Shown piece after piece: positions 20,601 through 30,276 of a DNA stretch of 64,000 bases. Position 1 is the first letter of the stretch, and each line of letters starts with the position of its first letter. A model generated the notes under the pieces. That model did no database searches, was not told the DNA's origin, and was given only the letters and a program-made list of their open reading frames with translations. Location: assembly GCA_905221605.1 (NCBI GenBank), contig CAJNDS010000473.1, forward strand, positions 36,001 through 100,000, given 5' to 3'. This DNA is from Symbiodinium natans (taxonomy: Eukaryota > Sar > Dinophyceae > Suessiales > Symbiodiniaceae). Both the position numbers and the translations under genes were made by a program.

Positions 20601-22303
20601 CAAACGGTCTTGCCTGCGAGATATACAAGCATGCTCCCTATGTCCTTAAAAGCTTTATGTTAGAACATTATAATCAGTGCCTGGAACAGGCGGTTGTCCC
20701 TGACTCCTGGATGCTGTCAGAAGTAGTTATGATCATTAAGAATCATGCAAAAGATACGCGCTCCCTCTCCAATTACCGTCCTATCTCACTTACTAACATC
20801 TCTTACAAAATATTTGCCTCTATGCTACAGACCCGGCTGGAGTATTACTTGGATGACCGGATCAGGGACCGACAGTTCGGCTTTCGGAAACATCGCTCCA
20901 CCAGCCAGCCTATACATGTTCTGCGTCGTCTCATTGAAATATACGAACGACAAACCTCCTCCTTCCATGCACTTTTCCTGGATTGGTCTAAAGCCTTTGA
21001 CTCAGTCACTTTTACCTCTATTAGTTCAGCAATGGAGTTCATGGGTGTTCCTAACCATATGATTGCAGTCGTTATGGCTCTGTACAGGGCCCCTACCTTC
21101 GTTGTACGAGATTTTGGCCTCAAATCGGCACCTATGAAGCAAACTAAGGGATTGCGACAGGGCTGCCCCCTCTCCCCATACCTCTTTTCTTTTATATTAA
21201 CTCATCTGTTTCACACGGTAGAGGAACGATATGCCTCTCAGTATGGCGAAATCCCTGGTGTTTTTTATACACCCAAGCCGGTATGGGACTTGGAGTACGC
21301 GGACGACACAGTCCTACTCTCTAATTCTGCTGATCAGCTAACTAGGCTCCTTCATTTAGTTCAAGAAGAAGGTAGGATTAGAGGCCTGGCTCTTAATGAA
21401 GAAAAGTGTGAACATATGTCTCTGAACACTAATCGTCGTATCTACTACCAACCATCCACTAGCACGCCATGCCCTTGCCAGTTTTGTACAGGTGACCAGC
21501 CGGTACTCGAACCAGTGCCCTTGGCCCAGGAAGTGAAGTACCTGGGCGCCTACGTGGATGATACTTCAGCTAACAACAAACACTTACGATATAGGATTTC
21601 ACAGGCAATCGCTGCCTCAAAGTCGCTCCGTCCTTTGACGGGCCATAACGCGCTCCCTCCTTCCTGGAAACTGCGTGTTTATCGGGCAGTCATTCAATCC
21701 ATTCTCCTTTATGCGATGGAAAGCGCTACCTTAACGCAGTCCCAGCTTGTCCACTTAGATTCAATACACTATAAAAATTTGCGTCGTATCTTTAAGATCA
21801 AGTCCTCCTATTACCATAAAGTTATTGATCCCTCCAATGCACCGTGCTCTAACGAGTACTTACATCAGTTAGCTTATAAATCAGGCCGTGCCTTACCTCC
21901 CTCCAGACTATATTCCCAAAATCGTTTAAAGCTCATGGGACACCTGCTACGGCATTCTGACACCTTGGAAAGTCAGGTGGTTTTCACAAGTACGCACGCC
22001 TACCGCAGAGGGTATGGCCGTAATAGAACAGGGCGGCCCAGAGTGCATTGGGCAGCCTCATGCCTCACAGAGGCATCACAAAGACTGCAGCATATGCAGT
22101 CGGATCTCCCTCCCTCTAACATCGATTTGCACAATGCCTACTTTCGTATCCCCAATACACAAGAAGTCCTCTCAGCACATGGCAGCACCTCCATGGTGCA
22201 TCTTGATACGACCCGCTTGTACAGGACAGTGGCTCCGGCCGCCACTGATAGACAGCAGTGGCAGCTCCTACTAAACAAACCAGCCAAGATTAATTCCCAT
22301 TGA
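17674..22303 (+). CDS. LINE ORF2: APE endonuclease - RNase H - reverse transcriptase
   Basis: About 1540 codons remain after the insertion. The first about 290 residues are basic and unrecognised. An APE-type endonuclease follows at about 300-580 (TWNVEGL, VLAQETKA, NIYAPS, IIAGDCNAR, LDYVAV, SRHLPV), which nicks target DNA. RNase H lies at about 610-770 (YTDGSC, GELKAL, IYTDSSYA, HEGIPGNEIADRLAK) with its D-E-D-D residues. RT is at about 940-1260 (YRPISLTN, FLDWSKAFDSV, GLRQGCPLSPYLF, YADDTVLLS). A Cys motif CPCQFC lies downstream of the RT and GRTGRPRVHW near the C-terminus. Positions count from the open frame at 17648. The RNase H sits between endonuclease and RT, not after the RT. The frame is intact apart from the DIRS-like insertion. 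The true start is upstream, at 12490 or by readthrough of the ORF1 UGA. Confidence 0.9.
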
Positions 22304-22403
22304 GAGCTAACTTGTTTTAGCTGCTTTTCTTTTCGCTTTCCCATACGGCTTTGAGACATGTCGGTGCTGACGGCTGCTAACCAGCAGCTTTCGCGTTGAA
22401 AAA

Positions 22404-22417
22404 ATACAGACCTTACA
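22404..22417. repeat. Right target-site duplication of the LINE
   Basis: ATACAGACCTTACA, matching 8752-8765, immediately after GTTGAAAAA. Two or three bases at the boundary are ambiguous because the LINE ends in A. Confidence 0.85.
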
Positions 22418-24213
22418 AGACCCAAAGGTTTATGCCTTGGGCTCCCTTTGGTTTTTGGTCCTGCGCCGTCTCTACGATTGGGGAGGGCTTGGGCCCAAAA
22501 CAGCCCAAAAATGGCTTAATGATCCGGAGAAGCCCAAAAAGGCTCAAACAGTCCGGGAGGAGCCCAAAAAGGCTCAGAAATGGTCCGGCAGAAGCCCAAA
22601 AAGCTCAGAAATGGTCCATAAAATGGTGGGGTAAACCCAAAAAAGCGCAGAAATGGCTCAGAAATGGTCCGGGAAAAGCTCAAAAAGGCTCGGGCCGTGG
22701 CCCCCTGGAATCTCGGCCCCTGGGACCTCTTGGGACCTTGCTTACAAGATTTTGGCGGGTTTAGGGCTTTTTTGCCCGGTGTTTCCCAAATTATGATGCT
22801 TATGCAGACAGTTACAAGACCCAAAGGTTTATGCCTTGGGCTGCCTTTGGTTTTTGGTCCTGCGCCGTCTCTACGATTGGGGAGGGCTTGGGCCCAAAAC
22901 AGCCCAAAAATGGCTTAATGATCCGGAGAAGCCCAAAAAGGCTCAAACAGTCCGGGAGGAGCCCAAAAAGGCTCAGAAATGGTCCGGCAGAAGCCCAAAA
23001 AGCTCAGAAATGGTCCATAAAATGGTGGGGTAAACCCAAAAAAGCGCAGAAATGGCTCTCGGCCCCTGGGACCTCTTGGGACCTTGCTTACAAGATTTTG
23101 GCGGGTTTAGGGCTTTTTTGCCCGGTGTTTCCCAAATTATGATGCTTATGCAGACAGTTACAAGACCCAAAGGTTTATGCCTTGGGCTGCCTTTGGTTTT
23201 TGGTCCTGCGCCGTCTCTACGATTGGGGAGGGCTTGGGCCCAAAACAGCCCAAAAATGGCTTAATGATCCGGAGAAGCCCAAAAAGGCTCAAACAGTCCG
23301 GGAGGAGCCCAAAAAGGCTCAGAAATGGTCCGGGGTAAACCCAAAAAAACACAGAAATGGCTCAGAAATGGTCCGGGAAGAGCTCAAAAAGGCTCAGACA
23401 TGGTCCGGGAAGAGCTCAAAAAAGCTCAGAAATGGTCCGGGCGGAGGTCAAAAAATGCTCAGAAATGGTCCGGGAGAAGCCCCCGAAAAGGCTCAGAAAT
23501 GGTCCGGGAAGAGCTCAAAAAGGCGCAGAAATGGTCCGGGCCGTGGCCCCCTGGAACCTCGGCCCCTGGGACCTCTTGGGACCTTGCTTACAAGATTTTG
23601 GCGGGTTTAGGGCTTTTTTGCCCGGTGTTTCCCAAATTATGATGCTTATACAAACCTTACAAGACCCAGAGGTTTATGCCTTGGGCTCGCTTTGGTTTTT
23701 GGTCCTGCGCCGTCTCTACGATACGATTGGGGAGGGCTTGGGCCCAAAACAGCCCAAAAATGGCTTAATGATCCGGAAGCCCAAAAAGGCTCAAACAGTC
23801 CGGGAGGAGCCCAAAAAGGCTCAAAACTGGTCCGGCAGAAGCCCAAAAAGCTCAGAAATTGTCCATAAGATGGTGGGGTAAACCCAAAAAAGCTCAGAAA
23901 TGGCTCAGAAATAGCTGAGACATGGTCCGGGAAGAGCTCAAAAAGGCCTAGAAACGGTCCGGGAGGAGCTCAAAAAGGCTCAGAAACGGTCCGAAAAAAC
24001 AAAAAGGCTCAGGGCTCAGAAATGGTCCGGGCGGAGCCCAAAAAAGGCTCAGAAATGGTCCGGGAGGAGCCCAAAAAAGGCTCTGAAATGGTCCGGCCCT
24101 CAGAAATGGTGGGCAAAGCCCCAAAAATGGTCCGGGAGGAGCCCAAAAAGGCTCAGAAATGGTCCGGGAGGAGCCCAGAAAGGCTCAGAGCTGGACCTCG
24201 CCTGGACCCTTAG
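22418..24213. repeat. Tandem subtelomere-like array with nested ~33-bp repeats
   Basis: Units of about 350-470 bp start at about 22418, 22813, 23160 and 23661. Each begins 'aagacccaaaggtttatgcc', passes 'acgattggggagggcttggg', then a variable number of ~33-bp words built from 'gcccaaaaaggctcagaaat' plus 'ggtccgg', and ends with 'ttttggcgggtttagggc' and 'cccaaattatgatgcttat'. The unit number of the 33-bp words differs between copies. The final unit (23900-24213) is only 33-bp words. Open frames here read KKAQKWSG-type repeats and are not genes. Confidence 0.9.
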
Positions 24214-24398
24214 GGGAGGCGGGGCACTAAAAACCTAAAGTTTATTTTTGGAGCCAGACTGACGCTGGCACGCGGGTTAAACCCTTCTAGGCGTGGGCTG
24301 CGCTCACTGCGCGCAACGGCCCCTCGGGCTCGTCCGCTGGCCTGTCGCCACGCGGTATCGCTCGCCGCTGCTTATCGCAGCGCCCGCGGCTCACTCCA

Positions 24399-24655
24399 GT
24401 TTAGGGTTTAGGGTTTAGGGTTAGGGTTTAGGGTTTAGGGTTTAGGGTTTAGGGTTTAGGGTTTAGGGTTTAAGGGTTAAGGGTTTAGGGTTTAGGGTTT
24501 AGGGTTTAGGGTTTAGGGTTTAGGGTTTAGGGTTTGGGGTTTGGGGTTTAGGGTTTAGGGTTTAGGGTTTAGGGTATTTAGGCTTTGGGGTTTAGGGCTT
24601 AGGGCTTAGGGTTTAGGGTTTAGGTTTTAGGGTTTAGGGCTTAGGATTTAGGGTA
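24399..24655 (+). repeat. Interstitial TTTAGGG array
   Basis: About 35 copies of TTTAGGG with variants (TTTGGGG, CTTAGGG, TTTAAGGG), G-rich strand on +. The preceding 185 bp (24214-24398) are GC-rich spacer with no gene. Confidence 0.95.
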
Positions 24656-24723
24656 GCCCTGGACCGCCATCTGGATCCTGCCACCCTCAACCTTCTAGAG
24701 CCCTAAAGCCTTAAAGGAGCCTC

Positions 24724-24875
24724 CTAAACCCTAAGCCCTAAGCCCTAAGCCCTAAGCCCTAAGCCCTAAGCCCTAAGCCCTAAGCCCTAAGCCCTAAGCC
24801 CTAAGCCCTAAGCCCTAAACCCTAAACCCTAAACCCTAAACCCTAACCCTAGACCCTAAATCCTAAACCCTCTCT
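24724..24875 (-). repeat. CCCTAAG/CCCTAAA array in opposite orientation
   Basis: Starts with about 13 copies of CCCTAAG and changes to CCCTAAA and decayed copies. It is separated from the TTTAGGG array by only 68 bp, making a head-to-head arrangement. Confidence 0.92.
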
Positions 24876-25390
24876 TACTAGGATATTAAAACCCTAATGG
24901 GATTCGTCGGCATCTTGTTTTTTCTGGGTCCTAAGCCCTGACACGCTTCGTCGGCATTTTTTTCCTGGGCCCTGAGCCAGAATCTGAAAAATGAAGGGGT
25001 CATTTCTGCCATATAAATTCCATTTGAAACTCATCTGGAATCGGTCATTTTTGGCCGAATGCTGGGGTCCCTTGTTTTTCTCCCCTGGTGGGCCCTAAAC
25101 CCTGACGCCCTTCGTCGGCATATTGTTTTTTTTTCTTCCCCCGGTGGGCCCTAAACCCTGACGCCCTTCGTCGGCATGTTGCTTTTGTCGTTTGGTGGGT
25201 TTAAACCCTGACGCCCTTCGTCGGCATATTGTTTGTTTTCTCCCTGGTGGGCCCTAAGCCCTGACCCCCTTCGGCGGCATGTTGCTTTTCAGGGTTCTGA
25301 GCCAGAATTTGAAAAAGGACGGGGTCATTCTGCCATATAAAGTCTATTCAAAACTCAGCTGGAATCGGCCTTTTTTTGCCGGATCCTGCG
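24876..25390. repeat. Composite minisatellite ('cttcgtcggcat' units)
   Basis: The word CCCTGACGCCCTTCGTCGGC with small changes recurs near 24935, 25098, 25156, 25208 and 25258, roughly every 50-60 bp. A longer companion ('gagccagaat.tgaaaaa' ... 'ctggaatcgg') occurs at about 24973-25050 and 25308-25370. No gene is seen. Confidence 0.8.
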
Positions 25391-25784
25391 GTCCCCCCCA
25401 CAGGGGCCTAGGAGCATGGGGTTTAGCTAGGGTTTGGGGCCTATATAGGGTTTAGGACCCAGCCCTGGGGCATAGGGTTTAGGGCCCCTAGGGTTTGGGG
25501 CAGCGGGTTGAAGGCCCTTACCGTTTGGAGCATAAGGTTCAGGGCTCTTAGGGTTTGGGGGATAGGGTCTAGGACCCAGCCAAGGGGCCTGGGTTTAGAG
25601 CCCTAGGGTTTGTTTACGTATTGGGTTTGGGGCAAGGGTTTAGAGCTTTAGAGTTTGGGCCCTGGGAATGTGTTGAGTGAACCGTGTATTTTCTCAATGT
25701 TATGGGCTTTTTGGGTGGGTGTTTTTTCCAACGCTTGACAAGCCGCTTGACTAGTGAATGCTTGGACTTGAGATGCTGAACCCT
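25391..25784. other. Degenerate telomere-like spacer
   Basis: Many scattered TAGGGTTT words mixed with 'ggggcctagg' words, in no regular register; no gene seen. Confidence 0.6.
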
Positions 25785-26105
25785 AAACCCTAAACCCTAA
25801 ACCCTAAACCCTAAACCCTAAACCCTAAACCCTAAACCCTAAACCCTAAACCCTAAACCCTAAACCCTAAACCCTAAACCCTAAACCCTAAACCTAAATA
25901 AACCCTAAACCCTAAACCCTAAACCCTAAACCCTAAACCCTAAACCCTAAAAACCCTAAACCCGAAACCCAAACCCTAAACCCTAAACCCTAAACCCTAA
26001 ACCCTAAACCCTAAACCCTAAACCCTAAACCCTAAACCCTAAACCCTAAACCCTAAACCCTAAACCCTAAACCCTAAACCCTAAAACCTAAACCAAAAAC
26101 CCTAA
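25785..26105 (-). repeat. Interstitial CCCTAAA array
   Basis: About 43 copies of CCCTAAA, mostly perfect, with interruptions near 25891 and 25950. The orientation is opposite to the arrays at 7939 and 24399. Confidence 0.95.
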
Positions 26106-26660
26106 AACCTAACCTGAACCCCCAAGGAAAGTACTAAACCAGCAGTCCGACGCCCGAAACTCGGCCCTTGTAGGCAATTGCAACTTGCATTCCTGGGGCG
26201 TGGACACGCAAGTTCCCCCTCGTTGGGATTCGTGCTGCTTCTGGGCTACTGCACTGGCATGAAATCTAGAGACCCCTTACTCCCCAATTAGGGGATCTGA
26301 TTCGTTTTGATTCGAGAAGGAAGCCCTGCAATTAGGGTTCAGGATTTAGGGTCTAGGCTTTAGGGTTATGGGGTGGGACAGTGTGGAGCTCCACTTCGCC
26401 CAGGGAACCCACACCCTACTTTTTGGGGCTTGATGTGGGGCATCATCTTATGGAATTTGGATTTGGGGAGATCGAAACTTCGCAGATCCAATCGAGGGTC
26501 CGGGGGGCTATAGACACAGGGCTGAGGGTTTAGCTTCTCTGTTTTCTCGGCTCTTGGGCCTGAAAAATGCCATTCAAGGTTTGCTTACCCATTCGAGGCT
26601 GAGGGCTCTGATGTAAAAGTCTATACCCTTTTTTCGTGGCGGTTTGCTCGAGCCAGTGAG
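26106..26660. other. Spacer, no gene recognised
   Basis: Mixed-composition DNA with occasional TTAGGG words near 26330-26370. It may hold the upstream intron of the CAP-domain gene, since the AG|G before 26661 looks like a splice acceptor. Confidence 0.35.
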
Positions 26661-27642
26661 GCTATGATGGCAGCGATGCCAACTGCATGTGGAACAAGCT
26701 TCGCACACTGACATCCATCGACAAGACAGGCTTCGAGATTTCAGCCAAAAACTATGGTAGCAATTCGGCGGCCATCGATGGTTGGCACGGAAGTTCGGGG
26801 CACAAGGCAGTCATGAGAACGACTGGATCCTGGACTGGACTGAAAGCGGTCGGTTGTGGGAGGGTGGATCGGATCTACAATTGCTGGTTCATGGAGTCGC
26901 GCGCAGACCCTTTGGGTGAGTGCAATGGTACCTTTGTTCCAACACGACAACCACTACCTCGCCGGGACCTGATTATCCATGGGTCGCAGGCATGCATAAG
27001 GAGAACTGTGACGATGCCTGTAGTCGTAGGGGCAAGATCTGCACGGAGCACAACTTCGCGGATCTGAACGGGCATACCGACAGCAACGCCGAGATAAGGC
27101 AGGTGTTCAGCAGCTTGGGGATCACATGCCAAAAATATTCCGGTGCTGCCCTAGAAGACCCTGTATCGCCAGCACAAGTGGACTCTGCATCCGAACTGGT
27201 ACCTCCAGGCCCGAATCCACATTCCGTTGCCACGCTACACCGGGCAGTTGGTACCGACTTTGCGCATGCATCGACAATGTCACCAGCATTGACGCCATCA
27301 ACGACCCTGGCAATCACACTAGCAACTACACCGGCAGTAACTACACCGGCAATGACAGCAACGACACAAGCAATGACACCAACAACGACTCCAACAATGA
27401 GACCGGCAACCACACAAGCAATGACACTAAGATCGACTCCGGCAAGAACGACAGCATTGACACCAATGGCGACTCCGACAATGACATTAGCAACAGCAAT
27501 GATAGCGGCAGCGCCAATAATGGTGGCAACGACACCATCGAGCACATCAGCAATGATACCCACAATGATACTGGGATTTGTTGCAGTGATCGATTTCATC
27601 TGTATGGATTCTTTAGAGGTGTATGGTTTGCTATTTTGCTGA
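26661..27642 (+). CDS. CAP/SCP-domain secreted-type protein with Cys-rich and Thr-rich regions (partial or broken)
   Basis: From a likely AG|G acceptor at 26661 the frame reads YDGSDANCMWNKL, then WHGSSGHKAVMRTTG and LKAVGCGRV..IYNCWF, resembling the second half of a CAP (SCP/PR-1) domain with its conserved GH and VGCG elements. From about 26920 a different frame continues with a short Thr run, then WVAGMHKENCDDACSRRG and further Cys, a spaced-Cys pattern as in extracellular modules. The tail (27260-27560) is a Thr/Ala/Asn-rich minisatellite. The frame change near 26915 means either an unrecognised intron (GTGAGT at 26916) or a frameshift mutation. The first half of the CAP domain and any signal peptide are not seen. 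Location outside the cell is inferred. Confidence 0.45.
27270..27560. repeat. Coding-region minisatellite (ACN-rich)
   Basis: Imperfect repeats built on 'acaccggcaatgacagcaac' and 'aatgacac' words; open in two frames, giving either Thr/Ala/Met-rich or Asn/Asp/Thr/Ser-rich peptide. Confidence 0.6.
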
Positions 27643-30276
27643 GGCCGTCTAAGCAATCCCAAGGATAGCAAATCGCCAGACGATTCCAACATGGCCAGCT
27701 CGGCAAGCAATGCAGTTGGCTTGGCAGGTGCGCTGGCTCTGATGATACTGCGACAGAGACGCCTCTAGTCGTCGACTGTCGCTTCGAATGCCCTTGAACG
27801 AAGCCGACCACCTGGTCGGCTGATCAGTCTCACTCAAATGGCTGATCAGTCTCACTCAAATCATAGTTGTGTGGCAAGGACACACACATGGGCAAGATAA
27901 TACAATATAAAATATTGTAACATAGTATAGTATTGAAAAGCATAGTATGGTATCGTGTACTATGGTATATTATGGTGTAATATATGTATATATATATATA
28001 AATACATAATAATGGGAAAATCAAAGTAACAGTAATAGTCGGCTTTAAGGGAGGGTCCGTTTCGAGCTTCCGCATTGCTGAATTCAAGCTTTCCGTGTTT
28101 TCTAATTCGGCGTTGCCGGCCCGACCTAGGGATCAACCTTTCAATTGTTTTTTGAGATGGCGTGTGTCCGCGTCGAGCTTTCCTTTTCTGATTCAACCCC
28201 CCCGTTCTGCGACTCAGCCAAGCACAGTTTCCGATTTGTGCCTGAAATTTTCCGACTTAGCACAGGGCGTCGTCCGGTTATTTGCCGCTCCGCGTTTTCC
28301 AAGTCATGCTTTCTGATTCGTTCGTCAGCCAGGGGAGCCCCCGCCCCCCCCACCCCCCCCGCTTTTCCGTGACCTGTGCAAGTGGCAAACAGGGTATGGC
28401 GAGGGATTCTGGGTGACACGGTTTGTGCAAGTTTGCGTTGTTGCGTATATTTGACTTTTGCATCAACTGGTGAAACCAAGCGATTGAATCTAACCTGTGT
28501 AGGAGACATGTTTGTCATCTCGAAATTAAGACGGCTCTGAAGCACCTCCAGTTTATGAAGGCATGGCCCCCCATACGTTTTGGTTGTAGGTATAACAAGC
28601 TAGAGCCCAAGGATCAGTCGGCAGGGCATCATCCCTGGTACGCTAAGCTTTTAATCTTGGCTCGACAGTGATGGATCTCAAGCCGCTCAGCCTGTAAGCT
28701 GGGCTTTGCAATTAGTCCGGGATGACGCCAATCAAATTCCAACGTCTGCTGAGATGCATTGTCGAAAGCGAAGATACCATTAGCTCAAAGTGTGAACGGC
28801 AAATCCATGTTTCTGATTGAACCTCATGACGGCTTAGTCTGATTAGTGTTTTGTGCTTTTGAACTTTTGAACAGCCGAAGTTTTTTTTCGCGCACGAGCT
28901 TTCGCGTCGGCGTCGGGAAACCACACACAGTGTTGGCACAACGTGGCAAAAAATGAGAGAGGCCAGCAGCCGGGACAGGTATCATGGAAAATAAACTTCG
29001 GATACTGATCAGACTTGCTATCCGGCAAGAAACTGCTTACTGGCTAGCAGTTGGCTTGTGTCATTGGTTTGTGGGCAGGTGAGCACGTTTGGCCTCATTT
29101 GCCGAGATGCAAGTGCCTGAAATTCATAGAAAAGTTTAGAGAACCAAAGAATGCGCGTGCAGCATTGTGCACTTGCATATTGTGGCAAACCCTAGTCAAC
29201 CAACCTAAACCCATCTTGCATGTAATCTCCTTTGTTTTTTCCAATACTTCTTGTGAAATTAATTCAATCTGTTGAACCATGTCGGTGCTGACGGTTGCTT
29301 TGACAGCGAGCGGCCTGCAAAACGAAACTAACAGAAACTTCCTGTTTTCTCGAGTCGGGGAAGGCAACTAGTGACAAATTGTGTTTAGCGATGTGGTGGG
29401 TTCAACGGTAAAGGCACACAAAAGGGAGCCAGCATTTTTGTCGGACCCCGGTTCTCCCCAGAGTGACTGCATGGGACTACAGCATTGTGTGCATTTGGGT
29501 GAAACATGGCAATTCACGTTGTTGCCAAAATATTTGGACATGCGCAAATTCGGTGCACCAGGCCAGTGGATGCTATGGATATGTCGACACGGTTCAGCTT
29601 TACATGCTCCACGTTATGTTCAGATACGCCATCACGTGTATATTTATACAGTTATACAGTTCAGGTGTACTGTTGCACTGGCGAAGTGCATGCGTAAGTA
29701 CAGTCGGCAATGAAGCCATGATCAAGTTGACTTGGAGCCTGTGGGTCGTCCAGGCCTGAGAATGTGAGAGAGTATGAACTGCTGCGTGTCGTAATATTTT
29801 GTCAATCGGCATCGACACTTGCCAACAGCCAACATTTGTGCAGTTTGTTGAGGCTTGTGGAGTGTGCAGCTCGCCGCCTTAGAATGGGAATATGGGTCCG
29901 TAACCCGGTATATGTGTGTGTTAACGGTGAGCTTCAGCTTTCCAGAGATTGGAAAGGCTAGCCGCACCTGGCGTCGATTCTTCGCAAGCGACCAAGATTG
30001 CAAGTCCCAGCCTTAGAGTGGAATCATGTAAGCGGGAAGGATCACCGGCGTTTGGTACGCCGTTGGTGTCGCTCTTGTGTGTGTCTTGCAGGTGTGGACA
30101 GTGCAAGGCAATCGAAAGGAAAAACAATGGCTTCTGTTTGTGGATCTGTCGAGATCAACTCAAGTTCGCACCTGTTTGACCTTTTCCGTGGGTGTTTTGT
30201 CCAGGAGTCGTGAAGTGAAGTGTGTCAAATATGCAATTTCACAAGATGGTACTGGCCGTGTTTAAGCAACTCTGAG
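27643..30276. other. No gene recognised
   Basis: Holds a tandem duplication of a 21-bp word (CTGATCAGTCTCACTCAAAT) at about 27820-27860, a TA/TATA-rich tract at 27960-28010, a C-run near 28345-28370 and a short LINE 3'-end relic at 29278-29300. ORFs on both strands look random. The missing first exon of the ARL5-like gene may lie in the last few hundred bases. Confidence 0.35.
29278..29300 (+). repeat. Relic of the LINE 3' UTR
   Basis: CATGTCGGTGCTGACGGTTG here matches the LINE 3' UTR near 22356 with a single T/C difference over about 22 bases. Flanking sequence is not LINE-like, so only a scrap is left. Confidence 0.5.

Larger units (their letters stand above)
8766..22403 (+). mobile_element. 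Full-length LINE retrotransposon, interrupted by a nested DIRS-like element
   Basis: The element has a GC-rich 5' region of about 200 bp, ORF1 (8965-12249), ORF2 (from just after the ORF1 stop, continuing at 17674-22303), a 100-bp 3' UTR and a short A-run end (GTTGAAAAA). It is flanked by a 14-bp target-site duplication. Subtracting the insert at 12510-17673 leaves about 8.5 kb. ORF2 carries an APE endonuclease, an RNase H and a reverse transcriptase in that order, with all catalytic motifs visible. The order is unusual: in LINEs that carry RNase H (I, R1 and related clades) it normally follows the RT. Both frames are open over long distances, so the insertion looks recent. Relics of the family are seen at 29278-29300 and 41494-41620. 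Confidence 0.9.

Noticed and set aside
22437..24213. Many overlapping ORFs of 60-174 aa on both strands
   Set aside because: They are translations of the 33-bp tandem words and of the repeat unit, as shown by the KKAQKWSG-like periodic peptides.
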